A stretch of DNA of 59,748 nucleotides from Alphaproteobacteria bacterium. Its GTDB lineage: Bacteria; Pseudomonadota; Alphaproteobacteria; Caulobacterales; Maricaulaceae. The DNA lies in the NCBI GenBank assembly GCA_016124675.1, contig WGNG01000020.1, positions 1-59,748 of the forward strand, written 5' to 3'. Shown here in pieces: positions 40,542 through 49,492 of this stretch. The translations under genes and the position numbers were made by a program. Position 1 is the stretch's first letter. Each line of letters opens with the position of its first letter. The notes beneath the pieces were generated by a model that worked only from the letters and a program-made list of their open reading frames with translations, was not told the DNA's origin and searched no databases.

Positions 40542-41621
40542 ATGGCGGGGGAACAGGACGTGAGCGGCAGACTGCAGACATCCGAAGGCATTGAGATTGC
40601 GCGCAAGGCGCTCGATCTTATGGCGGAAAAGAGCGTGCCGCCGACCCCCCAGAACTACGCCCTGTTCACGCATTTTTTGACCGATACCAATGTTGAGCTG
40701 TGCGCCGAAATGCGCACCGCGCTCGACGCAGGCGGGCCGCTTGAGCCGACCGTTCTGGAAGACCTCTACGATCGCCACTTCACCTTCAAGCGCATGCAGG
40801 ACGCCGTTCTGGAAGTGGGCGGCGCGATGAGCCGTGAACTCGGCGCTGTGGTCAGATCGCTGGAAGCCGCCGAACGCGACACTGCGGCCTATGGCCAGGT
40901 GCTGGCCGGCGCCACGGGCGAGCTTGACGAGGCGACCGACGCCGCCTCGATGAAGCGCATGATCGAGGGCCTGGTCTCCGCCACCGCCCGCATGCAGCGC
41001 CGTTCGCGCGATCTGGAAAAGCGCCTGCAGGAGACCCATCAGGAGGTCAACCTTCTCAAGACCAATCTTGAGAAGGTGCGCGAGGAGTCGATGACTGACG
41101 CCCTCACCGGCGTGGCCAATCGCAAGCGCTTTGACGAAGCCATGCGCGCCGCGCGCCGGGACGCGGACCTCAGGAACATGCCGATGACGCTGATCATGTG
41201 CGACATTGATCATTTCAAGCGCTTCAACGACACCTGGGGCCATCAGACCGGCGACCAGATCATTCGCTTCGTGGCCGCTTGCCTGGCGCGCTTCTCCAAG
41301 GATTATCACGTGGTCGCGCGGTACGGCGGAGAAGAGTTCGCCATCGTCATGCCGCGCACCGCCCTCGAAGAGGCGCGCACCCTGGCCGAAAAGGTCCGCG
41401 CCACGGTGGAGAGCAAGCGGCTCCTGCGCAAGTCCACCAATGAGGATTTGGGCAATATCACCATCTCGCTGGGCGTGTCGCAGTATCGCGACGGCGAATC
41501 CATCGAGGCGTTGATCGAGCGCTGCGACACCAATCTCTACAAATCCAAACAGACCGGCCGCAATCGCCTGACCGTCGACAACGCCGAGGCCAAGGCCCCG
41601 CGCGGCGCGGCGGCGGCCTGA
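40542..41621 (+). CDS. GGDEF-domain diguanylate cyclase
   Basis: A 359-residue protein from ATG 40542. The N-terminal 190 residues are helical with a predicted coiled coil (RRSRDLEKRLQETHQEVNLLKTNLEKVRE) leading into the GGDEF domain (DALTGVANRKRFDEAM, MCDIDHFKRFNDTWGHQTGDQ, ARYGGEEFAIVMPR). GGEEF is an active-type signature, so it should make cyclic di-GMP from GTP. The RxxD product-inhibition site is not seen just before the signature. No membrane segment is present. The longer open frame upstream to 40020 overlaps the helicase gene and is discarded. Confidence 0.9.
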   Translation: MAGEQDVSGRLQTSEGIEIARKALDLMAEKSVPPTPQNYALFTHFLTDTNVELCAEMRTALDAGGPLEPTVLEDLYDRHFTFKRMQDAVLEVGGAMSRELGAVVRSLEAAERDTAAYGQVLAGATGELDEATDAASMKRMIEGLVSATARMQRRSRDLEKRLQETHQEVNLLKTNLEKVREESMTDALTGVANRKRFDEAMRAARRDADLRNMPMTLIMCDIDHFKRFNDTWGHQTGDQIIRFVAACLARFSKDYHVVARYGGEEFAIVMPRTALEEARTLAEKVRATVESKRLLRKSTNEDLGNITISLGVSQYRDGESIEALIERCDTNLYKSKQTGRNRLTVDNAEAKAPRGAAAA

Positions 41622-41802
41622 TTTCAGACGGCGCCCGGACCGTTTTTCCCGCAGGCCCGATCCATCAGCGATTGAACACGCGCCTGTCCTGTGTCTCACT
41701 GGGGCAGTCCGGGACCGTACGGTTTGACCGGACGGGGCGGCGCTGCGGGCGCGCCTGCAGCGGGAGCCGGTCATCAAACAGATCGACGCGCATATCAGCA
41801 AG

Positions 41803-42753
41803 GTGATGTCCGCCTCCAGCTCGCCGACAGCGCCCGCGCGCTCGCGGCTGGCGGCGTCGTGGCGCCGGTCGATGACGCTACACGGGCTGGACCCGGCGCA
41901 GGACGCCGCCAAGGAGCGGATGGACGATGCCGAGCTCAGGGCGCGGCGCCAGTCCGCCGAGCACTTTCTGCTGATCGCCGGCCCCAGGCTGGACCATCTC
42001 TTCCAGCTGGTCGGCCAGTCGGGTTGCGCCGTCCTCCTGTGCGATGCCAGCGGCATCGTGCTGGACCAGCGCTGCAGCGAGGCTGACCGGGAGGCGTTCA
42101 GCCGCTGGGGCCTGTCGGAGGGAGCCGACTGGTCGGAAGCGGCGGAAGGCACGAACGGCATCGGCACCTGCCTGGCTGAAAACCGCAGCCTGATCATTCA
42201 TCGCGACGAGCATTTTCTGGCGCGCAATATCGCCATGAGCTGCATTGACGCGCCGATCCACGGCCCGGACGGCAAGCTCGCCGGCGCGTTGGATGTCTCC
42301 TCGGCGCGATCGGATCAGACCGAGGCCTTCAATCGCCTGATCGCCGCCATGGTCGTCCAGACGGCGCGCCAGATCGAGGCCGACAGCTTCACCGCAGCCT
42401 ATCCGAAGATGCGGATCGTTCAGGCCGATGCGGACAGCACCGAAGCAGCGAACCTGCTGGCGGTGGACGCAGATGACATCGTCATGGGCGCCACGCGCGG
42501 CGCGCGCAAGGTCTATGGCATGGCCGCCACGGGGCCGATCACGCCCGTTCCGGCCACCGATCTGTTCGGCCGTGATGATGGCCTGCGCGGCTTTGAGAAG
42601 GCCGAGCGGGCCGCCGTGATCCGCGCCCTGACGCGCGCGGGCGGCAATGTTTCAGAGGCGGCGCGCAGCCTGGGCGTCGGACGCGCCACCCTCTACCGCC
42701 GGATGAACCGGCTCGCGATCGGCGATGAGCCGGGCCAACTGTCTCAGGACTGA
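41803..42753 (+). CDS. AcoR-like GAF/Fis-type transcriptional regulator without AAA+ domain
   Basis: A 316-residue regulator. It carries [19 protein letters not shown] near the N-terminus, a GAF sensor domain (around residues 65-205: [40 protein letters not shown]), a linker, and a C-terminal Fis-type helix-turn-helix ([36 protein letters not shown]). The central sigma54-interacting ATPase of full AcoR proteins is absent. Residues that look native ([15 protein letters not shown]) are encoded upstream of the GTG at 41803, back to a stop at 41725, with no ATG, GTG or TTG, so the true start is unclear. It probably controls the downstream aldehyde dehydrogenase. Confidence 0.8.
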   Translation: MMSASSSPTAPARSRLAASWRRSMTLHGLDPAQDAAKERMDDAELRARRQSAEHFLLIAGPRLDHLFQLVGQSGCAVLLCDASGIVLDQRCSEADREAFSRWGLSEGADWSEAAEGTNGIGTCLAENRSLIIHRDEHFLARNIAMSCIDAPIHGPDGKLAGALDVSSARSDQTEAFNRLIAAMVVQTARQIEADSFTAAYPKMRIVQADADSTEAANLLAVDADDIVMGATRGARKVYGMAATGPITPVPATDLFGRDDGLRGFEKAERAAVIRALTRAGGNVSEAARSLGVGRATLYRRMNRLAIGDEPGQLSQD

Positions 42754-42757
42754 GACA
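42740..42757. promoter_or_regulatory. perfect palindrome TGTCTCA-N4-TGAGACA, candidate operator
   Basis: An 18-base site with perfect 7-bp arms spans the stop codon of the AcoR-like gene and lies 100 bases upstream of the aldehyde dehydrogenase start. A single half-site TGTCTCA is also present at 41692-41698, about 105 bases upstream of the regulator's start. The position makes it a likely binding site for the regulator or a partner. Confidence 0.6.
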
Positions 42758-42857
42758 CCTGGCGCGCGCCGACGCCTGGCGGGGGCTGACCGGCCTGCGG
42801 CCCCGCTCCAGTCTTCTCCCATCCCCGGCGCAGAACCGGGTCAGGAGGAGGACTATC

Positions 42858-44378
42858 ATGAACGTTCAAACCAAACTCGCCGGGCGTTACGCATCGCCCT
42901 TCAAGGCGCGCTATGACAACTTCATCGGCGGCGCCTTTGTGGCGCCGGTCGCCGGGCGCTATTTCGACAATGTCACGCCCATCACCGGCGAGGTCGTGTG
43001 CCAGGTGGCCCGCTCTGACAAGGCCGACATGGACCTGGCGCTGGACGCCGCGCACGCCGCCAGGGCCGCCTGGGGCCGGACCCCGGCAGCCGAGCGCTCG
43101 AACATCCTGCTGCGCATCGCCGACCGGATGGAGGCCAATCTGGAGCTGATCGCCACGGCGGAAACCTGGGACAATGGCAAGCCGATCCGCGAAACCCTGG
43201 CGGCCGACATTCCGCTGGCGATTGACCATTTTCGCTATTTCGCCGGCGTGCTGCGCGGCCAGGAAGGCGCCATAAGCGAAATCGATCCCGACACCATCGC
43301 CTATCACTTCCATGAGCCGCTCGGCGTGGTCGGCCAGATCATTCCGTGGAATTTCTCCATTCTCATGGCGGCGTGGAAGCTGGCGCCCGCGCTGGCGGCG
43401 GGCAATTGCATCGTGATGAAGCCGGCCGAACAGACCCCCGCCGCGATCATGGTGCTGATGGAGCTCATTGGCGATCTCTTGCCCGACGGCGTCCTGAACA
43501 TCGTCAACGGGTATGGCGCCGAGGCGGGCGACGCGCTCGTGCGCTCGGGCCAGATCGCCAAGATCGCCTTCACCGGCTCCACCGCCACCGGCCGCCGGAT
43601 CCTGGAAGCGGCCACGGCCAGCCTCATCCCGGTGACGCTGGAGCTCGGCGGCAAATCGCCCAACATCTTCTTTCCCGACATCATGGCGCAGGACGACGCG
43701 TTTCTGGACAAGGCGGTGGAAGGCTTCGTGCTGTTCGCCTTCAACCAGGGCGAGGTGTGCACCTGCCCCAGCCGCGCGTTGATCCACGAAGACATCTATG
43801 AGGACTTCATCGCGCGCTGCATCGAGCGGGTGAAAGCCATCCAGCAGGGCGACCCGCGCGACATGGCCACCATGGTCGGCGCCCAGGCAAGCAAGCAGCA
43901 GCATGAGAAAATCATGTCCTACTTCACCATCGGCGCCCAGGAAGGCGCCGAGGTGCTGGTGGGCGGCAAGGCCAGATCGCTCGGCGGCGATCTGGCGGGC
44001 GGGTTCTATATCGAGCCCACCATCCTGAAGGGCCACAACAAGATGCGCGTCTTCCAGGAAGAGATTTTCGGCCCCGTCGTGTCGGTCACCACCTTCAAGG
44101 ATGAGGCCGAGGCCCTCGCCATCGCCAATGACACCATGTACGGGCTCGGGGCGGGCGTGTGGACCCGCGATGGTTCGCGCGCCTACCGCTTCGGACGGGC
44201 GATCGAGGCCGGCCGGGTCTGGGTCAATAACTACCACGCCTACCCGGCCCATGCCGCGTTCGGCGGCTACAAGCAGTCCGGCATCGGGCGCGAAAACCAC
44301 AAGATGATGCTGGATCACTATCAGCAGACCAAGAACATGCTGGTGAGCTATAATCCCAACAAGCTCGGCTTCTTCTAG
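42858..44378 (+). CDS. NAD-dependent aldehyde dehydrogenase (AldB/AcoD-like)
   Basis: A 506-residue aldehyde dehydrogenase oxidising aldehydes such as acetaldehyde to acids. Visible features are [39 protein letters not shown], the general-base block [13 protein letters not shown], and the nucleophile in [21 protein letters not shown]. The GEVCTCPSR form and the C-terminal [26 protein letters not shown] are typical of AldB/AcoD/ExaC-type enzymes, which are often controlled by AcoR relatives, in keeping with the upstream gene. The start follows AGGAGGAGG. Confidence 0.93.
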   Translation: MNVQTKLAGRYASPFKARYDNFIGGAFVAPVAGRYFDNVTPITGEVVCQVARSDKADMDLALDAAHAARAAWGRTPAAERSNILLRIADRMEANLELIATAETWDNGKPIRETLAADIPLAIDHFRYFAGVLRGQEGAISEIDPDTIAYHFHEPLGVVGQIIPWNFSILMAAWKLAPALAAGNCIVMKPAEQTPAAIMVLMELIGDLLPDGVLNIVNGYGAEAGDALVRSGQIAKIAFTGSTATGRRILEAATASLIPVTLELGGKSPNIFFPDIMAQDDAFLDKAVEGFVLFAFNQGEVCTCPSRALIHEDIYEDFIARCIERVKAIQQGDPRDMATMVGAQASKQQHEKIMSYFTIGAQEGAEVLVGGKARSLGGDLAGGFYIEPTILKGHNKMRVFQEEIFGPVVSVTTFKDEAEALAIANDTMYGLGAGVWTRDGSRAYRFGRAIEAGRVWVNNYHAYPAHAAFGGYKQSGIGRENHKMMLDHYQQTKNMLVSYNPNKLGFF

Positions 44379-44396
44379 AGGCAGGCCTGACGCAGC

Positions 44397-44424
44397 GGCG
44401 CCGCCTCCCTTGCGGGGCGGCGCC
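44397..44424 (+). terminator. possible terminator after the aldehyde dehydrogenase gene
   Basis: A perfect 9-bp GC stem (44397-44405 with 44416-44424) with a 10-base loop lies 18 bases after the stop. It is followed only by CCTTCC, so efficiency is doubtful. Confidence 0.4.
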
Positions 44425-44526
44425 CCTTCCGGCGCAAGCCCGGCCATAGCTTCTGATCCGTCAATCAAGACCTTTTCAAACCGCCGCGTTCAGACCAATC
44501 TGACGATGCAGGACAGCGGGGGCGGG

Positions 44527-45249
44527 ATGACGCGGCGCTATGATCGGAGCGGGGATGCGCAGTTCACCTGGCGCGGCGGCGATGTCTCGCGCACGGAGAA
44601 TTTGTCCGACATCGTGTTTGCGCTGGTGCTGGCCCTGGCGGCGGTGGAGAGCGTGCCGCGCAGTTTTGACGAGCTGACCGGGCTGTGGCGCGAAGCGCTG
44701 GCGCTGGCCATTTGTTTCGCGCTGATCATCCTGATCTGGTATACGCACCACCATTATTTCCGCCGCTTCGGGCTGCAGGACCGCACGGTCACGGCGCTCA
44801 ACAGCGTCCTGCTCCTTCTGGTGCTGGCCTATATCTTCCCGCTCAAATTCATGGCCGTGTTCGTGATCACCCTGTTCACCGGAGGCTACGAATCGATTGC
44901 ACAGATCGAAGCGGTATTGCGGCTGGATCAGGTCAAATGGCTCTACCTGATCTATGGCGGTTTCCTGGCTGGCGTGTATCTGGTCTTCGCCGCCCTGCAC
45001 GCGCACGCGCTGGCCCGCGCCGTGCCGCTGCAACTCACCGCGCGTGAGCGCGCCTTTACGCGGGGCGAGATCGAGTTTGCGGGCGGTGTTGCGGGGCTCA
45101 CCGCGCTCGTGGTGGCCCTCGCCTTCATCCTGCCGGAGCGTATCGCGCCGTTCTCGGGCGTATTGTTCGCCCTCACCGGTTTAGTGGGATGGGTCGCGGG
45201 CGCACGCGCGGAGGCCAGCGCCTGCAAGCAGGAGGCCGCGCAGGGGTGA
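44527..45249 (+). CDS. TMEM175/DUF1211-like membrane protein
   Basis: A 240-residue protein with about six hydrophobic segments. The first segment contains SRTENLSDIVFALVLALAAVE, a variant of the RxxxFSD signature that lines the pore of TMEM175-type potassium channels (Leu in place of Phe here). Later segments include ALALAICFALIILIWYTHHHYF and LNSVLLLLVLAYIFPLKFMAVFVITLF. Bacterial members have been reported as potassium channels; transport here is inference. The start ATG 44527 has a GGGGGC stretch upstream; ATG 44506 and further upstream starts have none. Confidence 0.75.
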   Translation: MTRRYDRSGDAQFTWRGGDVSRTENLSDIVFALVLALAAVESVPRSFDELTGLWREALALAICFALIILIWYTHHHYFRRFGLQDRTVTALNSVLLLLVLAYIFPLKFMAVFVITLFTGGYESIAQIEAVLRLDQVKWLYLIYGGFLAGVYLVFAALHAHALARAVPLQLTARERAFTRGEIEFAGGVAGLTALVVALAFILPERIAPFSGVLFALTGLVGWVAGARAEASACKQEAAQG

Positions 45250-45306
45250 GACCCCAAAGCCGTGCAAACTGGTCAGGCGATTTGAGACCACGTTGATGCG
45301 GCCGCG

Positions 45307-45641
45307 TCACCGCTTCGCCCGCAGCGCTGCATCAAGGGCCCGCAGGCCCCAGGCGCGCGCCGCCTCGGGATCATCCAGCGCCGAGTCGGGCAGGCGCCGG
45401 TACCGCATGACCTGGGGGGCTTGTCCCCGGTCGTGACCACAAACGGACCGCAGCCCAGCGCCTCAAGCTCGGCGGCGAGCGCGTCATCTGCCTTGAGATA
45501 GATCACGTCATCGGCGACGAGGGCGAACATCACCTCGCCCGCATACAGCCCGGCGGCGCCGAACATGCGCCGCGCTCGCACCGGCCCCACCCCTGCAAAC
45601 AGCGCGCACGCCATGTCAAGGAAGCCCGCACTGACCCGCAT
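45307..45641 (-). pseudogene. TfoX N-terminal-domain protein, frameshifted
   Basis: From ATG 45641 the frame reads MRVSAGFLDMACALFAGVGPVRARRMFGAAGLYAG, then FALVADDVIYLKADD and FVVTTGDK, a typical TfoX N-terminal domain. It then shifts at a run of six G (45414-45419 on the plus strand). In the neighbouring frame the family's ending continues (QVMRYRRLPDSALDDPEAAR, then an alanine-rich helix) to a stop at 45307-45309. One additional base in the run would restore about 111 residues. Either the gene has decayed or the run length was misread. TfoX-like proteins are associated with competence control in some proteobacteria, but many are of unknown function. Confidence 0.75.
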
Positions 45642-45654
45642 GACGGGAGAGCCT

Positions 45655-46260
45655 TCAGGCCCCCGCCGGCGGCGCGGTCTGGATGAAGCTGTCGCGGGCG
45701 TCCCAGCGGGCTGCGAACGCCACCAGCTCTGGATGCCGCTCGCGCCAGCCATACTCGCCATAGCGCAAATCCATATACCCCAGCGCCGCCGCCACCGCGA
45801 GCGCGCCCAGATCCACCGAGCGCTCAAACTGCGCCCGCTCCGCCTCCAGCGCCGCCATGGTGCGCGCGATGGCGCGCTCCCAGCGCTCGGCCCAGAATGG
45901 CCACCGCACTTGCGGCTCACGATTCATTTCGATGCGCCGGCCCATGATCAGATCAATCAGGCCATCGGCCAGAGCCTGCTGGCGCAGCACCGAGAACCGG
46001 CTCTCGCCGCGCGCAGGAATCCAGTTTTCGTCCGACAGGGTGTCGATCAACTCGCAGATCAGCGGCGAATCCATCAGGGCCGGACCGCGATCCCGCTCCA
46101 GCACCGGCACCTTGCCCAGGGGGTTGGCCGCCAGAAGATCCGCCGCGTCGTCGAGCGGTGCGCACTCAACGACCTGGATCTTGCTCTCCAGGCTCTTTTC
46201 GATGATCAAAGCCCGGCACTTGCGTGCATAGGGCGAGGTCGGCGAGACGTACAGCTTCAC
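45655..46260 (-). CDS. glutathione S-transferase family protein
   Basis: A 201-residue GST. The N-terminal thioredoxin-like domain begins MKLYVSPTSPYARKCRALIIEKSLESKIQVVEC and contains NPLGKVPVLERDRGPALMDSPLICELIDTL, with the cis-Pro and the glutathione gamma-Glu contact region. The all-helical C-terminal domain ends with LGYMDLRYGEYGWRERHPELVAFAARWDARDSF. Substrate is unknown. It lies 73 bases downstream of sufA on the same strand, and the damaged tfoX follows 13 bases later. Confidence 0.88.
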   Translation of the reverse strand: MKLYVSPTSPYARKCRALIIEKSLESKIQVVECAPLDDAADLLAANPLGKVPVLERDRGPALMDSPLICELIDTLSDENWIPARGESRFSVLRQQALADGLIDLIMGRRIEMNREPQVRWPFWAERWERAIARTMAALEAERAQFERSVDLGALAVAAALGYMDLRYGEYGWRERHPELVAFAARWDARDSFIQTAPPAGA

Positions 46261-46333
46261 AGGTCAGCCCCCAGCGGATGAGCCGCCACAAAGCCCTGTC
46301 ACGCAAATGAGTTCAAGCCTGACGCGCAGACTG

Positions 46334-46693
46334 TCAGCGGTCGGCGCTCGCCGCTGTCAAGGTGACGCTTTCGCCGCAACCGCAAGCGTCGGTCTGGTTG
46401 GGATTGCGGAACACGAACTTGGCGTGCAGCGGGGTGATCTCGTAGTCGAGCTGGCAGCCAAGCAGAAACAGGAGCGAGCTGGAATCCACCACGATCTCCA
46501 CGCCCTTGTCCTCCACCCGCTCGTCCAGCGGCGCGGGCTCGGCGACATAGTCCATGACATATTCCATCCCGGCGCAGCCGCCATTCTTCACGCCGACGCG
46601 CAGGAAACCCTTGCCATGGCGGGCCATCAGCGCCTTGACGCGCTCGGCGGCGGAATCGCTCAGGGTCACGGCCTTGGGGCGGGGGCGGGTCAT
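46334..46693 (-). CDS. sufA: A-type iron-sulfur carrier (HesB/IscA/SufA)
   Basis: A 119-residue scaffold/carrier that receives Fe-S clusters from SufBCD and passes them to apoproteins. It has the three ligand cysteines of the family: one in VKNGGCAGMEYVMDY and two in the C-terminal TDACGCGESV. I use ATG 46693 with GGAG eight bases upstream; a GTG at 46711 overlaps the sufT stop and would add six residues. It is the last gene of the suf operon. Confidence 0.92.
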   Translation of the reverse strand: MTRPRPKAVTLSDSAAERVKALMARHGKGFLRVGVKNGGCAGMEYVMDYVAEPAPLDERVEDKGVEIVVDSSSLLFLLGCQLDYEITPLHAKFVFRNPNQTDACGCGESVTLTAASADR

Positions 46694-46707
46694 GGGATTA
46701 GCTCCGG

Positions 46708-47151
46708 TCACAGCATGTTCAGGGTCAGTCGCGCCTCGTCCGACATGCGCTCGGGCGTCCAGGGCGGATCGAAGGTCAGGCTGATATCGGCGCGCGACAC
46801 GCCCTCGACGCGCTCGCAGGCATCCTTGACCCAGCCGGGCATTTCGCCCGCTACCGGACAGCCGGGCGCGGTCAGGGTCATCTCCACCTTGAGCACGCCG
46901 TCAGCTTCCAGATCCACCTGATAGATCAGGCCCAGCTCGTAAATGTCGGACGGGATTTCCGGGTCATGCACCGATTTGAGCGCCGCGATCACATCATCGG
47001 TGATGCGCGCGATCTCTTCGGGCGGCAGGTCGGATTCAGACGCGCCGGTGCGCGCCTGGGCCGGGGCATCGGCGCCAGATCCGGCCGGAGGCGGCGGCGC
47101 GCTGAGATCGATGATGTCGCGTGGGGCCGAAGCGCCGGTATCCATGGTCAT
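46708..47151 (-). CDS. sufT: SufT-like DUF59 iron-sulfur assembly protein
   Basis: A 147-residue protein. About 45 N-terminal residues are Ala/Pro-rich and variable; the rest is a DUF59 (MIP18/PaaD-like) domain: IARITDDVIAALKSVHDPEIPSDIYELGLIYQV, VEMTLTAPGCPVAGEMPGWVKDACERVEGV. The Cys in APGCP is the conserved one. SufT proteins help Fe-S maturation in Suf-dependent bacteria. It sits between sufS (5-base gap) and sufA in the operon. Confidence 0.92.
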   Translation of the reverse strand: MTMDTGASAPRDIIDLSAPPPPAGSGADAPAQARTGASESDLPPEEIARITDDVIAALKSVHDPEIPSDIYELGLIYQVDLEADGVLKVEMTLTAPGCPVAGEMPGWVKDACERVEGVSRADISLTFDPPWTPERMSDEARLTLNML

Positions 47152-47156
47152 GATCC

Positions 47157-48398
47157 CTAGATGAGGAAGCTGATCGACTTGCGCAACGCCTCGAGGAAAG
47201 CGTCCGCATCATCTGTCGTGTTGTAGGCCGCAAAACTGGCGCGCACCGTCCCAGTGACGCCAAAGCGCTGCATCAAGGGATGGGCGCAGTGATGGCCCGC
47301 GCGCACCGCCACGCCATACTTGTCCATGATCTGCGCCAGATCATGGGGGTGAGCGCCGTCCACAGTGAAAGAGGCGATGGCGCCCTTGTCCTGCGTGCGC
47401 CCGAACAGGCGCAGGCCCTTGATCTCGCTCAGGCCCGCCTCGACCCGGTCCAGAAGCGCGCGCTCATGCGCCATGACGCCCGCCCGGTCCAGCGCCTGGA
47501 CCCAGTCTATGGCTGCGCCCAGACCGATCACCTCGGCGATTACCGGCGTGCCCGCTTCAAACTTGTGCGGCGGATCGGCATAGACCACGCCGGTTTCGCT
47601 GACCTCCGCGATCATCTCGCCCCCGCCCTGCCAGGGCGCCATGCGGTCCAGCCAGTCGCCTGACGCATAGAGCACACCCACGCCATTGGGGCCGTACAGC
47701 TTGTGGCCGGTGAAGACGTAGAAATCACAGCCGATCTCGCGCACATCCAGCGTCAGGTGAACCGCCGCCTGGGTGCCATCAAACAGGATCGGCACGCCAT
47801 GGGCGTGGGCGATCTCGGTCAGGCGCCGGGCCGGGTTCACTGTACCCAGCACGTTGGACATGTGCACCAGGCTGACAAAGCGCGTGCGCGGCGTGAACAG
47901 CGCCTCATAGGCGTCCATGTCCAGCGCGCCGTCCCCGGTCACCGGCACCCATTTGATCACCACGCCCTTGCGCTCGCGCAGGAAGTGCCAGGGCGCGATG
48001 TTGGAATGGTGCTCCATCTGGGACAGGATGATTTCATCACCCTCGACCAGCGTCTCGCCGATGGAGGCGGCCACCAGGTTGATGGCTTCGGTCGCCCCCT
48101 TGGTGAACACGATCTCCTGCGTCCGCGCCGCGCCCAGGAAGCGCGCCGTCTTGCCGCGCGACGCCTCGAAGGCTTCGGTCGCCTCATTGGCCAGCGTGTG
48201 CAGGCCCCGGTGCACATTGGCGTAGGCATAACGCCAGACATCAGCCACCGCCTCGATCACCGCTTCGGGCTTTTGCGCCGAGGCGGCATTGTCGAGATAG
48301 ACCAGCGGCTTGCCATTCACCTGACGCGACAGGATGGGAAATTGCGCGCGTACCCCGTGGGGGTCGAACAGTGTTTCAAGGCGGGCGGGCGCCGTCAT
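47157..48398 (-). CDS. sufS: SufS-type cysteine desulfurase
   Basis: A 413-residue PLP enzyme (class II desulfurase) that takes sulfur from cysteine for the Suf system. Visible are FPILSRQVNGKPLVYLDNAASAQKP, YANVHRGLHTLANEATEAFE, HSNIAPWHFL, VFTGHKLYGPNGVGVLY with the PLP lysine, and AGHHCAHPLMQRFG with the catalytic Cys. ATG 48398 overlaps the sufD stop in ATGA, so the two are translationally coupled. The upstream extension of the frame to 48593 is not SufS-like. Confidence 0.95.
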   Translation of the reverse strand: MTAPARLETLFDPHGVRAQFPILSRQVNGKPLVYLDNAASAQKPEAVIEAVADVWRYAYANVHRGLHTLANEATEAFEASRGKTARFLGAARTQEIVFTKGATEAINLVAASIGETLVEGDEIILSQMEHHSNIAPWHFLRERKGVVIKWVPVTGDGALDMDAYEALFTPRTRFVSLVHMSNVLGTVNPARRLTEIAHAHGVPILFDGTQAAVHLTLDVREIGCDFYVFTGHKLYGPNGVGVLYASGDWLDRMAPWQGGGEMIAEVSETGVVYADPPHKFEAGTPVIAEVIGLGAAIDWVQALDRAGVMAHERALLDRVEAGLSEIKGLRLFGRTQDKGAIASFTVDGAHPHDLAQIMDKYGVAVRAGHHCAHPLMQRFGVTGTVRASFAAYNTTDDADAFLEALRKSISFLI

Positions 48399-49492
48399 GA
48401 CATCCCCTCCAGCGCCGTTTGCAGGCGCGCCATCAGCGCCTCGCGCACCGCCTCGTCGCTCAGCCGCTCCAGCGGTTCGGCCAGGAAGCTCCGGGTCAGC
48501 AGCGCCCGGGCGCGCGGCTCGGACAGGCCCCGCTGGCGCATGTAGAACAGCGCCGCCGCATCCATGGCGCCCAGCGCATTGCCGTGGGCGCACACCACGT
48601 CGTCGGCGTAAATCTCCAGCTCCGGCTTGGCGTCGATCTCGCTGCGTCCGTCGAGCAGCAGGCCGCGATGGTTCATCTTCGCATCGGTCTTCTGCGCCGC
48701 GCGCTCCACATGGATCTTGCCCTGGAACACGCCGCGTCCGCCGTGGGCGGCGGCGCCCTTGAACAGTTCGCGCGTGGTCCCGCCCGGGCCGGTATGGCGC
48801 ACGATCCCGGTCTGGTCGAGATGCAGGCCCTCGCCCACCAGATAGGCGCCATTCATCTCCAGCGAGGCGCCCTGCCCGCCATGGCTGATGTTTGTTTCAA
48901 GCCGGGCGAGCTTGGCGCCAAAGCCCAGCGTGGTCTGGGCGGCGTGGGCGCGCTGGGACAGATCCATCGTGGTGGTGACCACAATCACCGCGTCGGGCGA
49001 GGCGTCCTGCTCGATGATGCGCGTCAGATGTGCGCGCGGCGAGATGGCGTAGTGGACATTGAGATTGAGCATGGCGCCCGGCGCCGCAGAATAGCGCTCG
49101 CGCACCACCGCATGCACGCCGTCGCGCGCGCGCACCACGACGGCGCCGTGTCCGGCGCCCGCCGCCACCGAAGCGTCCAGGGTCACCGTTTCGCCATTGT
49201 GCAGGTCATACACCTGCGCCTGACCGCCCAGCGCGGCAGCGAGGCGCGCCATGATCTGGTCGGGCGCGCCCATCAGGGGCCGGCGCGCGTCGGGCGCGCG
49301 CGACATGGTGAGCGTGAGCTCGCCCGCCTCCGCCGGCAGTCGCGCCAGCGCGGTGCGCAGATCGCTCCATTTCCAGTCCTCCACCCGCCGGTGCGGCAGG
49401 CCCCGGCCCTCAAGCTCGGCGCGCAGATCGCCCGCAGGCAGCTGCTCAGCCAGCGCCGCTTCAAAGGCGGAGAGTTTCACAGGCAGGGTCAT
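48395..49492 (-). CDS. sufD: Fe-S assembly protein SufD
   Basis: A 365-residue component of the SufBC2D scaffold. The N-terminal region is variable (HRRVEDWKWSDLRTALARL). The C-terminal beta-helical SufBD core shows HYAISPRAHLTRIIEQDAS, FGAKLARLETNISHGGQGASLEMNG, GRGVFQGKIHVERAAQKTDAKMNHRGLLLDGRSEIDAKPELEIYADDVVCAHGNALG, and RGLSEPRARALLTRSF. The His in CAHG is the cluster-assembly residue in SufD. Start and sufC stop overlap as TGATG. Confidence 0.94.
   Translation of the reverse strand: MTLPVKLSAFEAALAEQLPAGDLRAELEGRGLPHRRVEDWKWSDLRTALARLPAEAGELTLTMSRAPDARRPLMGAPDQIMARLAAALGGQAQVYDLHNGETVTLDASVAAGAGHGAVVVRARDGVHAVVRERYSAAPGAMLNLNVHYAISPRAHLTRIIEQDASPDAVIVVTTTMDLSQRAHAAQTTLGFGAKLARLETNISHGGQGASLEMNGAYLVGEGLHLDQTGIVRHTGPGGTTRELFKGAAAHGGRGVFQGKIHVERAAQKTDAKMNHRGLLLDGRSEIDAKPELEIYADDVVCAHGNALGAMDAAALFYMRQRGLSEPRARALLTRSFLAEPLERLSDEAVREALMARLQTALEGMS

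Noticed and set aside
44577-44700. GC-rich sequence near 42760-42850 as a sigma54 promoter for the aldehyde dehydrogenase
   Set aside because: No pair of GG and TTGC elements with correct spacing, and the regulator has no AAA+ domain.
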